From: Erysipelotrichaceae bacterium
GTDB taxonomy: Bacteria > Bacillota_I > Bacilli_A > RFN20 > CAG-826
Direction: 5' to 3'
NCBI GenBank assembly: GCA_022777645.1
Contig: JALFFX010000024.1
Location: 1-42,129, forward strand
DNA length: 42,129 bases
The notes beneath the pieces are model-generated. The model saw only the letters and a program-made list of their open reading frames with translations, was not told the DNA's origin and made no database searches. This document shows, one piece after another, positions 17,513 to 26,256 of the stretch. Positions within the stretch are counted from its first letter, which is position 1; each line of letters opens with the position of its first letter. The position numbers and the translations under genes were made by a program.

Positions 17513-18858
17513 TCGCGTTTAGCTTTATCTATTAATTCTTGTGCAAGCGGTGAGACGTTATTTATTTTTATTGTTGAATAATTTTTCAATATTGCTTGAC
17601 CTAAAAATTTTCCGCGGCGAACATTTTTCTTTTTTGTATAACTTACTTCTCCTACTTGAAGATGCGATAATTGCAAAGCAATTGAAGAGGCGACTAACAA
17701 TAATTTTTCACTTACGGTTTTAGAGGCGATAACAAGATGGGAACCAGTATAATTTTTAACATGGAGCCAAGTGAAGTCGCGGTCAAGTTTTTTGCTAAAT
17801 GATAAATAATCATTTTGATTGGCATTTTTTCCAAAATATATAATCGTGCCACAATAATTTATTTTATAAGGTTTATTAAATGGAGTTTCAAATGTTTCTT
17901 TTTTCTTTTTGCTTTGAATTATTTGGAGTTTTAAAACATCTTTTTCTTTTTCACTTTTTGCATCAAATTCTTTTTGGAAAGATAAATAATAATCTTTTTC
18001 ACTATTTGCTTTTGCGATATTATCATTTGCTAAGCGAATTGTTTCTTTCGCTTTCTTAATTCTTTTATAAATATTGTTGATATTGTCTTTAATTGAAAGA
18101 GTTTGATCTAATTGGATTATTTCATCGTTAAGTTCAACTTCTTTTTGATGTTTTGATAAATCAAGACCAAGACTAAAAATATAATCAATATTGGTATATT
18201 TATTAATTGTCTCGTTAGCTACTTTGATATCATCTTTAATATTATTTATTTTTCTATCGATGCGCTTGATTTTATTGTTTATCGTTTTATAGACTTCTAA
18301 ATATTTATCGTTTCTTCTTTTTTCAAGTTCGATTTCCAATACATTTTGAATGTAATTATTTATGTCAATATTGCCATCTTTAAAATTAGCTTTTTCAATC
18401 TTAAAGATGGCATTTTTATTGTATTTGTAATTTTTATATTCTAAGAATATATGCTCAATCTTATTGTCTTTGTTACACAAAATAACATTAGGTTGATTTT
18501 TGATTAACAATACATAAATAATTTTTTCTTCATTTGGGAAATATGCTTGCTTTATTTTAATGGCAATGACATTGTCTAAATTAGATAAACAAATATCAAT
18601 TAAATAAAAATCATCAATTAATTTCTTAAGTTGCAAATATTTTTCATTTTCTAAGGAAATTAAATGTTTTTTATATTCATTCATGCATACGAGTGGTTTT
18701 TCTTTATCAAGCGAGATTAGCAAGGCATTTTTGCTATCTTTTTGTAAAAACAAAAGACAAGAATAATTTAAAAGAAGAGGAAAAGTAAAAAGAGTGTTTT
18801 TATTTTCTTTACTGATTCTTTCTAAATATTTTTGATATTTGTCTCTTGAAAAATCCAT
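17509..18858 (-). CDS. rqcH: Shortened RqcH/NFACT-family protein
   Basis: Homologue of RqcH (YloA/FbpA), which binds stalled 50S subunits with peptidyl-tRNA and adds alanine tails. It has 449 residues against about 570 in Bacillus. Residues 1-150 are a reduced NFACT-N domain; about 165-335 are coiled coil; 340-449 are NFACT-R, with TWLHVKNYTGSHLVIAS and a basic KKKNVRRGKFLGQAILKNYSTI stretch. The DR motif needed for Ala tailing appears as D95-N96 (LDNV for LDRI), and the helix-hairpin-helix region after NFACT-N is missing. The start is set at the ATG at 18858. An in-frame TTG at 18894 would add 12 residues but is the -35 box of a TTGAAT-N17-TATAAT promoter. Confidence 0.85.
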   Translation of the reverse strand: MDFSRDKYQKYLERISKENKNTLFTFPLLLNYSCLLFLQKDSKNALLISLDKEKPLVCMNEYKKHLISLENEKYLQLKKLIDDFYLIDICLSNLDNVIAIKIKQAYFPNEEKIIYVLLIKNQPNVILCNKDNKIEHIFLEYKNYKYNKNAIFKIEKANFKDGNIDINNYIQNVLEIELEKRRNDKYLEVYKTINNKIKRIDRKINNIKDDIKVANETINKYTNIDYIFSLGLDLSKHQKEVELNDEIIQLDQTLSIKDNINNIYKRIKKAKETIRLANDNIAKANSEKDYYLSFQKEFDAKSEKEKDVLKLQIIQSKKKKETFETPFNKPYKINYCGTIIYFGKNANQNDYLSFSKKLDRDFTWLHVKNYTGSHLVIASKTVSEKLLLVASSIALQLSHLQVGEVSYTKKKNVRRGKFLGQAILKNYSTIKINNVSPLAQELIDKAKRD

Positions 18859-18865
18859 CAATCTA

Positions 18866-18894
18866 ATTATAAATTGATAATTAGTCTCATTCAA
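18866..18894 (-). promoter_or_regulatory. rqcH promoter, leaderless
   Basis: Minus-strand TTGAAT (18894-18889), a 17-base spacer, and a perfect TATAAT (18871-18866). Seven bases then separate the box from the ATG at 18858, so +1 falls on or one base before the start codon. Confidence 0.7.
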
Positions 18895-18916
18895 CCTTTA
18901 TTATAAATAATAAACA

Positions 18917-18945
18917 TTGATATGATGTTCGTTCTTTTATATAAT
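18917..18945 (+). promoter_or_regulatory. gmk operon promoter, leaderless
   Basis: TTGATA (18917-18922), a 17-base spacer, and a perfect TATAAT (18940-18945), followed six bases later by the gmk ATG at 18952. The expected +1 is the A of the start codon. This is the clearest leaderless promoter in the window and drives a ten-gene operon. Confidence 0.75.
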
Positions 18946-18951
18946 TATGTT

Positions 18952-19521
18952 ATGAAACGTGGTTTATTAATTATTATGTCCGGCCCAAGTGGAGTCGGCA
19001 AAGGCACAGTTCGTCTAGAACTGATGAAAGATGAATCTTTAGATTTATTTTATAGTGTCTCAATGACAACAAGATCTCCGCGACCAGGAGAAAGAAATGG
19101 TGTGGAATATTATTTCACGACCAAAGAAGATTTTGATCGACAAATTAAAGAGGGCAATTTGCTAGAATACGCCGAATTTGTTGGCAATAAATACGGAACG
19201 CCAAAAGACAAGGTGAACAGCAAACGTGACGAAGGCAAAAATGTTTTACTTGAAATCGATGTCAAAGGAACATCACAAGTCTTAGAAAAACTAAAAGGTG
19301 ATGAAGGCGTTATTTCCATCTTTTTAGTTCCACCTTCTTTAGAAGAACTTGAAGCGCGCATCAGAGGACGTTCAACTGAAACTGAAGAAGTCATTCAAAA
19401 ACGCTTAAAAACTTTCCAAGAAGAAGTTGTATACAAAGATCAATATCAATATATTGTTGTTAATGATGATTTGAATAAATGTGTCGAAGAAATTAGACAA
19501 ATTATTAAATCAAAAATGTAA
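18952..19521 (+). CDS. gmk: Guanylate kinase
   Basis: Converts GMP to GDP with ATP. From the ATG at 18952 it has 189 residues, normal for the family, with P-loop GPSGVGKGT (11-19), MTTRSPRPGERNGVEYYF (GMP binding), and LEIDVKGTSQV. The frame extends ten codons upstream, but that ATG lies within the promoter, so it is rejected. First gene of the gmk-priA-rsmB-rlmN-stp-prkC-rsgA-rpe unit; the rpoZ and coaBC genes that sit between gmk and priA in Bacillus are absent. Confidence 0.95.
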   Translation: MKRGLLIIMSGPSGVGKGTVRLELMKDESLDLFYSVSMTTRSPRPGERNGVEYYFTTKEDFDRQIKEGNLLEYAEFVGNKYGTPKDKVNSKRDEGKNVLLEIDVKGTSQVLEKLKGDEGVISIFLVPPSLEELEARIRGRSTETEEVIQKRLKTFQEEVVYKDQYQYIVVNDDLNKCVEEIRQIIKSKM

Positions 19522-19535
19522 TAATAAGGGCGATA

Positions 19536-21731
19536 ATGAAAATTGTAGATGTTTTAATTGAAAGAAAAATACAATCATTAAATCGTCCTTTTTCTTATGT
19601 TGTTAAAGACGATGCATTAATTGAAGTGGGTGAACGCGTTTTAGTTCCTTTTAACAATAAAAATATTGTCGGTTATGTGATTAATGTAACAAAATCTGAT
19701 AAATCAATAGCAGAACTTGAAAAGGAATTTGGCTATAAATTATTTGAAGTTAGAAAAATTATTGATGAAAAGCCTCTTTTAACACCGGAATTAATTTTGC
19801 TTGCTAATGAAATTAAAAATTATTATTTAGCGCCCTATATTTCTATTCTTCAAGCAATGCTTCCCCTTTCATTAAAACCGACATCATCTTCACTTAAGGG
19901 TCCAAAAATTGCCTATGAATATTTTGTGAAGATTGTATCTGATAACGAAGACAATCTAACTCCAAAACAAATTGAATTATTACGACTTGTCAAAAACAAT
20001 GGTGAGGTTAATAAAAAAGATATAAAATCACCTTCAATATTAAAAAAATTAATTGATAATAATCATCTTCAAATCATAAAAAAAGAAAAGAAGAGACTTG
20101 TTATTAACGCCACAAAAGAGCAAAAGAATTTTGTTTTGACAAATGAACAAAATCAAGCGATAGAATCAGTGCTTCATTCCAAACAAAATGTCACTTTATT
20201 GCAAGGCATTACTGGTTGTGGAAAAACAGAAATATATCTTTCTCTTGCTGAAAAAGTTATTGAAACTGGCAAAAATGTATTGATATTAGTTCCAGAAATA
20301 TCATTAACTCCAATCATGGTTAATAATGTCTATTCTCGTTTTAACGAGAAAGTCGCAATTCTTCATAGCGGTCTTACCAATGCCGAAAGATATGATGAAT
20401 ATCGCAAGATTTTAAATAAGGAAGTTAATGTTGTTGTCGGTACAAGAAGTGCGATTTTCGCCCCACTTGATAACATCGGATTAATCATTATTGATGAAGA
20501 GCATTCCGAATCATATAAGCAAGATAATTTACCATATTATCACGCTAGAGAAGTGGCAATAATGCGTTCAAAAATTAATAACGCAAAAGTGTTATTGGGA
20601 AGTGCAACACCATCTTTTGAATCGAAAACAAAAGCGATGAAAGGCATATATAATTTTATAAAAATAGATAAGCGAATTAACAAACTAAAATTACCTGAAA
20701 CATTAATTGTTGATATGTCTAAATCGATGAATTTAAGTCGTGATTCATATCTCTTTTCAAAACCATTAATTTCAGCAATAAATGAAGCATTAGCAAGAAA
20801 AGAACAAATAATTTTATTGCTTAATCGCCGCGGTTATTCCACTTATGTTTCTTGCCGTAAGTGTGGTCATATTTTTAAATGTCCAAACTGTGATATCGCA
20901 TTAACTTATCATAAAAATGATAAAATGCTTAAATGTCATCATTGTGGCCATGTCGAACTAATGAGCGAATATTGTCCAGAATGTGGCTCAAATTATATTG
21001 CTTATACTGGTTTTGGCTCTGAAAAAATTGTCTCGGAAGTCAATCGATTATTCCCATCTGCTCGCGTCCTTCGTCTTGATAGTGATGTTAGTGAAGTTAG
21101 GGGCAATATTAAGAAAGCAATCGCCTCATTTAGCAATTATGAAGCAGACATTTTAGTTGGCACTCAAATGATTGCAAAAGGTCACGATTTTCCTCGTGTC
21201 ACTTTAGTGGGTATTGTCCTTGCTGATGTTGGATTATCCTTGCCTTCTTTTAGATCGAGTGAAAGAGTGTTTCAACTCATCACTCAAGCCATTGGTAGAA
21301 GCGGTAGAAGCGATTTAAGTGGTAAGGCTATTATTCAAACATATTTGCCGAATCATTATTCAATATTGCTTGCAAGCAAGCAAAATTATGATGCATTTTT
21401 CAATTATGAAATGAGAATTAGGCATATTCAACAATATCCTCCATTTTCATTTTTACTCTCAATTGAGGTAAGCGCCAAAAACGAAGAATACGTGATTTTA
21501 GCAGCGAATGATATCGTCAATAATTTAAATTCAAAACTCCAAGACGAAGCAACAATTTTAGGCCCTGTCGCCCCATATTTTGCCTATCAAAATAACACTT
21601 ATAAAAGACTTATATTAATAAAATATAAAAATAGTGATAAAATAAAACAAGAGATAAATAAATTGCTGGAAACATTTAAATTCAATAACGTCGTAAACGT
21701 GAAAATAAATGTTGATCCATATGATTTTTAA
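19536..21731 (+). CDS. priA: Primosomal replication helicase PriA
   Basis: 3'-5' DExH helicase that restarts stalled forks by loading DnaB. The 731 residues are in the range of Firmicute PriA. The N-terminus (3'-DNA binding) reads VLIERKIQSLNRPFSYVV; Walker A is GITGCGKTE (residues 223-231); the DEEH box follows; the zinc region contains eight cysteines arranged as four CxxC pairs; helicase motifs V/VI are GTQMIAKGHDFPRV and QAIGRSGR. Preceded by AAGGGCG. High confidence. Confidence 0.95.
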   Translation: MKIVDVLIERKIQSLNRPFSYVVKDDALIEVGERVLVPFNNKNIVGYVINVTKSDKSIAELEKEFGYKLFEVRKIIDEKPLLTPELILLANEIKNYYLAPYISILQAMLPLSLKPTSSSLKGPKIAYEYFVKIVSDNEDNLTPKQIELLRLVKNNGEVNKKDIKSPSILKKLIDNNHLQIIKKEKKRLVINATKEQKNFVLTNEQNQAIESVLHSKQNVTLLQGITGCGKTEIYLSLAEKVIETGKNVLILVPEISLTPIMVNNVYSRFNEKVAILHSGLTNAERYDEYRKILNKEVNVVVGTRSAIFAPLDNIGLIIIDEEHSESYKQDNLPYYHAREVAIMRSKINNAKVLLGSATPSFESKTKAMKGIYNFIKIDKRINKLKLPETLIVDMSKSMNLSRDSYLFSKPLISAINEALARKEQIILLLNRRGYSTYVSCRKCGHIFKCPNCDIALTYHKNDKMLKCHHCGHVELMSEYCPECGSNYIAYTGFGSEKIVSEVNRLFPSARVLRLDSDVSEVRGNIKKAIASFSNYEADILVGTQMIAKGHDFPRVTLVGIVLADVGLSLPSFRSSERVFQLITQAIGRSGRSDLSGKAIIQTYLPNHYSILLASKQNYDAFFNYEMRIRHIQQYPPFSFLLSIEVSAKNEEYVILAANDIVNNLNSKLQDEATILGPVAPYFAYQNNTYKRLILIKYKNSDKIKQEINKLLETFKFNNVVNVKINVDPYDF

Positions 21732-21744
21732 GAGGTAGAAAAGC

Positions 21745-22353
21745 ATGATTACAATTTCTGTTATAGGTCTTGATCAATATGTTGTTGGTCATTATTCAAA
21801 ACAACACAGTAAAAATTTAGCCGCTTTGTTTGAAACAAGCGAAGACAATATATCTTTTATTGCCCCAGACTGTTATATATTCCATAATGGGGTTGAACAA
21901 ACAAGTTGGAACAGTATTGTTCGTGTAACTGCTCCAAGACAATTTGAAAAATTAGAAGCTAATGTTGCTAAATATTTATTAAAAACATTAAAACAATTTT
22001 CCATCAATATTCGCGTTGAATTTTTCTATTTCGACAAGAATCATTGTTATGAATTCGTCAACAACGAATACCCTCACTTCATCAAAGAAGAAAACGTTGT
22101 TAACGTTGAAGAAGGCGAATTAGAAGAAGGCGAAGAAATATATGATGGAAATATTTTTGAAGAATTCGCACCCGAATTAAGCAAAAAGGAGGAAGGTGGA
22201 CATTGTCATTGTCATGATGACTGCGATTGCGACGATGATTGCGACTGTGATTGTGATTGCGACTGCGATTGTGATTGCGATTGCGACTGCGGTGATGACT
22301 GCGATTGTGATGATGATTGTGACTGCGAATGTTCGTGCCACCATAAGCATTAA
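21745..22353 (+). CDS. Unknown protein with a Cys-Asp repeat tail, probable metal binder
   Basis: A 202-residue protein in three parts. Residues 1-115 form a small alpha/beta domain resembling the DUF1904/tautomerase-like fold (weak call). Residues 116-150 are an acidic linker rich in Glu. Residues 152-202 form a tail with 19 cysteines, mostly alternating with aspartate: nine uninterrupted Cys-Asp-type units, then further CDC and CDCECSC groups, framed by histidines (HCHCH at the start, CHHKH at the end). Such a tail should bind soft or borderline metals in many thiolate-carboxylate sites, in a metallothionein-like way. Codons alternate between TGC/TGT and GAC/GAT, so the repeat is held at protein level rather than being a fresh slippage tract. 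It sits where def and fmt occur in Bacillus and overlaps rsmB (TAATG). Function unknown. Confidence 0.5.
   Translation: MITISVIGLDQYVVGHYSKQHSKNLAALFETSEDNISFIAPDCYIFHNGVEQTSWNSIVRVTAPRQFEKLEANVAKYLLKTLKQFSINIRVEFFYFDKNHCYEFVNNEYPHFIKEENVVNVEEGELEEGEEIYDGNIFEEFAPELSKKEEGGHCHCHDDCDCDDDCDCDCDCDCDCDCDCDCGDDCDCDDDCDCECSCHHKH
22199..22350 (+). repeat. Six-base TGYGAY tandem-like repeat encoding the Cys-Asp tail
   Basis: Degenerate TG(C/T)GA(C/T) units, densest at 22238-22290, interrupted by GGTGATGAC and GATGATGAT. Third-position variation is irregular, arguing for coding selection. The unit could still expand or contract by slippage. Confidence 0.8.
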
Positions 22354-23603
22354 TGAAAGAAATTGTATTAGCTAATCAAGTTTTAAACGAAATCATCTTT
22401 GAAGGCGTATCTTTCAAAAAAGCCTTGAAAAATGTTTTTGCTGAAAATTATAAAGACCGTAAGCAAGCTTCGATTGTCTCTATTTTTGTTGGTTGTGCAT
22501 TAAGACACAATCTCCTTTTCAAAAAAGTTTTAGAAAACGTTAAATTTGTTGAAAAAGATCCTGATGAAAATCTTTTATTTTTAGCGTTGGCGAACAAATT
22601 TTTCCTCCATCGCTTAGATGAAAATCAACTTCATGATTTTGTAAAAAAACAATTAGGCGAAAAATATACACCAGAAATTGAAAAGATTTTAAAATATGAT
22701 GGAAAAATTAACGAACTTGTCGATGTTGAAAAAGATAGTTTTGAAAGTGTCTCGATTCGTTTTAATACTCCAGTTTGGCTTGTGAAAATGTGGAAGAACC
22801 ATTTTGGCACAAGAAATTCTTTTAAATTATTGAAAACAAATATTTCTGCAGATAAAACTTATCTTCGTTACAATCCATGTTTTGCTAGACCAGTTGAATT
22901 GGATGATGCTTCTTTGTTTAAACAAAGCGAAGTTGAAAATGTCTATGAATATATTGGTAAAGAATCATATAAACGTCTTGAAGGATATCAAAAGAATGCT
23001 TTATTTGTTTTAAAGCCTGTTATTAAAGAATTGTTTGATAAATACATTAATCCGTTAAGTGAACAAATTAGTTTGTACGCTAACGAAGATGAATATTTAA
23101 TCAAAGAATTACACGCTCAATCAAATAACAAACAAGGCATAAATGTCGTTGTCTCAAAACTAGATGAACACGTCGAATCACAAAGATATATTCGCGTTAA
23201 CAAAATAACAAATATCAATTTATTTGAAGCAAATGAAATTTATGGTTATAAAGTCGGAATTACTTCTCCTCAAGATTTAGTAATTGTTAATCCAACATCA
23301 TCATCATTTAATAAGATTCGTTCCTTGCCTGATTATTTGCTTCATTTTGATCCTCAAAATCTCGATAAATATATAGCGAAACAAAAAGAAGTCTTAAAAG
23401 ACTTATCTACATTTGTAAATGATGGCGGTATTCTTATTTATATGGTTGATACCTTAAATAAAAAAGAATCTTTAAGTGTTGTTTCATCATTCCTTCTTAA
23501 CAATCCAGAATTTGAACTAATTGATGAAAGACAAATTTTCCCATTTGAAGATGAAGATGTTGCATTATATTATGCGGTAATGAAAAAAGAAATTCAGAAA
23601 TGA
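22353..23603 (+). CDS. RsmB-like protein lacking catalytic cysteines
   Basis: Lies in the rsmB position and is collinear with RsmB (16S rRNA m5C967 methyltransferase): a NusB-like helical N-terminus (about 1-130), the SVSIRFNTPVWLVKMWKNHFG linker (about 130-150), then a methyltransferase-like domain. The catalytic features are gone. The SAM loop expected as CAAPGGKT reads as an unrelated polar stretch; motif IV DAPCSGTG reads VNPTSSSF, so the PC cysteine is Thr; motif VI YxTCS reads YMVDT, so the second cysteine is lost. RSLPD and the QxEIL-like helix survive. With 416 residues and no frameshift it looks like a maintained pseudoenzyme, perhaps an rRNA- or ribosome-binding factor. The start overlaps the upstream stop (TAATG). 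Confidence 0.7.
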   Translation: MKEIVLANQVLNEIIFEGVSFKKALKNVFAENYKDRKQASIVSIFVGCALRHNLLFKKVLENVKFVEKDPDENLLFLALANKFFLHRLDENQLHDFVKKQLGEKYTPEIEKILKYDGKINELVDVEKDSFESVSIRFNTPVWLVKMWKNHFGTRNSFKLLKTNISADKTYLRYNPCFARPVELDDASLFKQSEVENVYEYIGKESYKRLEGYQKNALFVLKPVIKELFDKYINPLSEQISLYANEDEYLIKELHAQSNNKQGINVVVSKLDEHVESQRYIRVNKITNINLFEANEIYGYKVGITSPQDLVIVNPTSSSFNKIRSLPDYLLHFDPQNLDKYIAKQKEVLKDLSTFVNDGGILIYMVDTLNKKESLSVVSSFLLNNPEFELIDERQIFPFEDEDVALYYAVMKKEIQK

Positions 23604-24652
23604 TTAATTTATACGGACAAGAAATAAAAAAACTTGAAGAGTTGTTGATTTCACGTGGTCAAAAGAAATACCGCGCGACTCAACTATATGATTGGATTTA
23701 CTCAAAAGAAGCAAAAACTTTTGATGAAATGAGTGATATTTCCAAATCTTTTCGTGAAGAATTAAATCGCGATTTTGTTCTTGCGCTTCCCAAAATATTT
23801 ACAAAGCAAGAAAGCAAAGATGGCACGATTAAATTGCTATTAGAACTTGAAGATGGCAATAAAATTGAAACAGCAATGCTTCCATATAATTATGGAAACG
23901 CCATATGTGTGACTTCACAAGTTGGCTGCAATATGGCCTGCTCTTTTTGTGCTTCCGGTTTATTAAAAAAGATTAGAAATTTAAAAGTTGAAGAAATGGT
24001 GGGGCAAGTTCTTGTCATGAATTCTCTTTTGAAAGAGAAAGATAAACGCATTACCCATGTTGTTATCATGGGAACTGGTGAGCCTTTTGATAATTACGAT
24101 AATGTCCTTGATTTCGTGCGAATTATCAATCATCCAAAAGGATTAGCTATTGGGGCAAGACATATCACTATTTCAACATGCGGATTAATCGAAGGTATTT
24201 TACGTTACGCTAATGAAGGTCTTCAAACAAATCTTGCAATATCTCTTCACGCCCCGAATGATGAATTGCGAAATAAATTAATGCCAGTAAATAAAGCTTA
24301 CCCGCTTAAGAAATTATTTGACGCTATCAAATATTATGAAAGCCACGCGAATAGACGTGTTACTTTTGAATATATTTTGCTTAAAGGCGTTAATGATAAT
24401 CTTGAATGTGCTAAACAATTAGCAGATTTAATCGATAATGCTTCAACATACATTGTCAATTTGATTCCTTATAACCCTGTTAATGAAAATTCTTATCAAA
24501 GAAGCGATGATAAATCTGTTCACGCCTTCTTTTCATATTTAAAAAAGCGTCATATTAATGTGACAATCCGCAAAGAATTCGGCAACGATATCGATGCTGC
24601 CTGCGGACAATTAAGAGCGAAACAATATTATGAAGAAAACAATAAAAGGTAG
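23600..24652 (+). CDS. rlmN: 23S rRNA (adenine2503-C2)/tRNA adenine37 methyltransferase RlmN
   Basis: Radical SAM enzyme making m2A. 350 residues. The 4Fe-4S motif is C110-x3-C114-x2-C117 (VGCNMACSFC), with GTGEPFDNYDN, ISTCGLIEG and ISLHAPNDE segments and the C-terminal catalytic cysteine C335 in AACGQL. The start overlaps the rsmB-like stop (ATGA), so they are coupled. High confidence. Confidence 0.95.
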   Translation: MINLYGQEIKKLEELLISRGQKKYRATQLYDWIYSKEAKTFDEMSDISKSFREELNRDFVLALPKIFTKQESKDGTIKLLLELEDGNKIETAMLPYNYGNAICVTSQVGCNMACSFCASGLLKKIRNLKVEEMVGQVLVMNSLLKEKDKRITHVVIMGTGEPFDNYDNVLDFVRIINHPKGLAIGARHITISTCGLIEGILRYANEGLQTNLAISLHAPNDELRNKLMPVNKAYPLKKLFDAIKYYESHANRRVTFEYILLKGVNDNLECAKQLADLIDNASTYIVNLIPYNPVNENSYQRSDDKSVHAFFSYLKKRHINVTIRKEFGNDIDAACGQLRAKQYYEENNKR

Positions 24653-25385
24653 ATTTGCTTCAAAGATTGATATTGGAAAAGTCCGATTGACCAATGAAGA
24701 CCAAGCGTTCGCGCTTATCAATTCTTCGGGGGATGTTTTACTTGGCGTTTGCGATGGGATGGGCGGACATAATAAAGGTGATTATGCCTCTCGCCTTGCT
24801 AAAGAAATTATTTGTGAAGCATTTCGATCGAAAGACAAATTTTTCTCCAATGCCTCTGCTAAACATTGGCTTGCAAAAGTTGTTAAACAAGTTAACCTCA
24901 AGATTTATAACGATTCATATAATAATGAAATTTATCGAGGAATGGGGACAACTCTTGTTATGGCACTTATATTTCGCGACCAAATTCATGTTTTGAATAT
25001 TGGTGATTCTCGAGCCTATATAGTTCGCTATACGGATTTAAAGCGATTAACTGAAGATCAAACATATGTTGAATATCTTTACCATATGGGAAAGATTAGC
25101 AAAGAAGAAATCGAAACATCTTCAGATCGTCATATTTTAATGAACGCTCTTGGAACATTCCCATCTGTGAGTTTTAAGATTACTTCATTCCCTAATTTAA
25201 AAAATCCAATCTTTTTATGCTCTGATGGTGTCTATAACAATTCAAGTGAGAAAGAAATTCATCAAGCTTTATCCACAAACGAAAGAATTGAACAAAAAAT
25301 TGATAGTTTAATAGCAATTGCAAATAGCAATGGTGGATCAGATAATATGGCTATCGCCTATTGGGAGGCAATCGAAAATGATTAA
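24630..25385 (+). CDS. stp: PP2C-type Ser/Thr protein phosphatase
   Basis: Metal-dependent phosphatase (PrpC/Stp) that reverses the adjacent kinase. 251 residues. Motifs: D-I-G-K-V-R-L-T-N-E-D (14-24), VCDGMGGHNKGD (40-51), GTTLV, NIGDSRAY, and GGSDNMA near the C-terminus. Its ATG lies 23 bases inside rlmN with no clear ribosome site, so translation probably follows rlmN. Overlaps prkC by eight bases. High confidence. Confidence 0.95.
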   Translation: MKKTIKGRFASKIDIGKVRLTNEDQAFALINSSGDVLLGVCDGMGGHNKGDYASRLAKEIICEAFRSKDKFFSNASAKHWLAKVVKQVNLKIYNDSYNNEIYRGMGTTLVMALIFRDQIHVLNIGDSRAYIVRYTDLKRLTEDQTYVEYLYHMGKISKEEIETSSDRHILMNALGTFPSVSFKITSFPNLKNPIFLCSDGVYNNSSEKEIHQALSTNERIEQKIDSLIAIANSNGGSDNMAIAYWEAIEND

Positions 25386-26256
25386 AATAGGTGATAGAAT
25401 TGATAATCGATATCGAATAACATCGCGTATTGGAACAGGCGGCATGGCCGAAGTTTTTGAAGCGACTGATTTCATATCAAAAAAGATTGTAGCTATTAAA
25501 ATAATGCGTGAAGAATTGCTTCGCGATGAAGAAAATATTCGCCGTTTTGATATGGAAGCAAAAGCTTGTGCTGCGATGCATCATCCAAATATTATTCGCG
25601 TTTATTCTCGTGGCGAAGTCGAAAAAAGACCATACATGGTTTATGAATACATTAGAGGACAAACTTTAGCTGATAAACTTGATTTTTTAACACAGTTAAC
25701 TGTTTATGAATCATGTCAGATAATGATGCAACTTCTCGACGCTGTTAGTTATATTCATGAACGCAATATCATCCATCGCGATATCAAACCACAAAATATT
25801 TTTTATCTTTCTGATGGCACCATCAAATTAGCGGATTTCGGTATCGCTGTTGATGCTAATATGCACGAAACTACAACTGAAAAAGGTATTGTTGGCTCAA
25901 TTTTCTATCTCGCTCCTGAAATATGCGAAGGAAAAGCACCAACTGTTCAAAGTGATATTTATTCTTTAGGTGTTACCTTTTTTGAATTGTTAACAGGTAG
26001 ACTTCCATATGAAGAAGGTCACGCTGTCGATGTTGCCATAGCCCATATCAAAAAGCCATTCCCGAGCGTTTTAAAATATGCTCCCCATGTTTCAAAAGAA
26101 ATTGACTCCATTATTGCTAAAGCTTGTCGAAAACGACCATCTGATCGTTATCAAAGCAGCAAAGAAATGCTTGAAGCAGTTAAAAATGCTTTTGAGAATC
26201 GCGATAATTTCAAAGAGAAAAAATCTATTCTTAAACGAATCTTTGGTTTTAAATAA
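25378..26256 (+). CDS. prkC: Ser/Thr protein kinase without membrane or PASTA region
   Basis: Hanks-type kinase paired with stp. 292 residues from the ATG preceded by GGGAGG (25364-25369). Kinase motifs in order: GTGGMAEVF glycine loop (19-27), VAIK with K41, E60, HRDIKPQN (133-140), DFG (153-155), activation-loop threonines TTT (165-167), APE (179-181). The chain ends about 20 residues after the kinase fold with a basic KEKKSILKRIFGFK tail, with no transmembrane helix and no PASTA repeats. Bacillus PrkC senses muropeptides through PASTA, so this version should be cytosolic or peripherally bound, with another signal. High confidence for kinase; regulation inferred. Confidence 0.95.
   Translation: MIKIGDRIDNRYRITSRIGTGGMAEVFEATDFISKKIVAIKIMREELLRDEENIRRFDMEAKACAAMHHPNIIRVYSRGEVEKRPYMVYEYIRGQTLADKLDFLTQLTVYESCQIMMQLLDAVSYIHERNIIHRDIKPQNIFYLSDGTIKLADFGIAVDANMHETTTEKGIVGSIFYLAPEICEGKAPTVQSDIYSLGVTFFELLTGRLPYEEGHAVDVAIAHIKKPFPSVLKYAPHVSKEIDSIIAKACRKRPSDRYQSSKEMLEAVKNAFENRDNFKEKKSILKRIFGFK

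Noticed and set aside
18859-18894. In-frame TTG start for rqcH adding 12 residues
   Set aside because: The TTG is the first half of a -35 box (TTGAAT) 17 bases from a perfect TATAAT; the extra residues would be encoded by the promoter.
22199-22350. CRISPR-like or satellite repeat
   Set aside because: The units are six bases, in frame, and encode Cys-Asp; there are no spacers.
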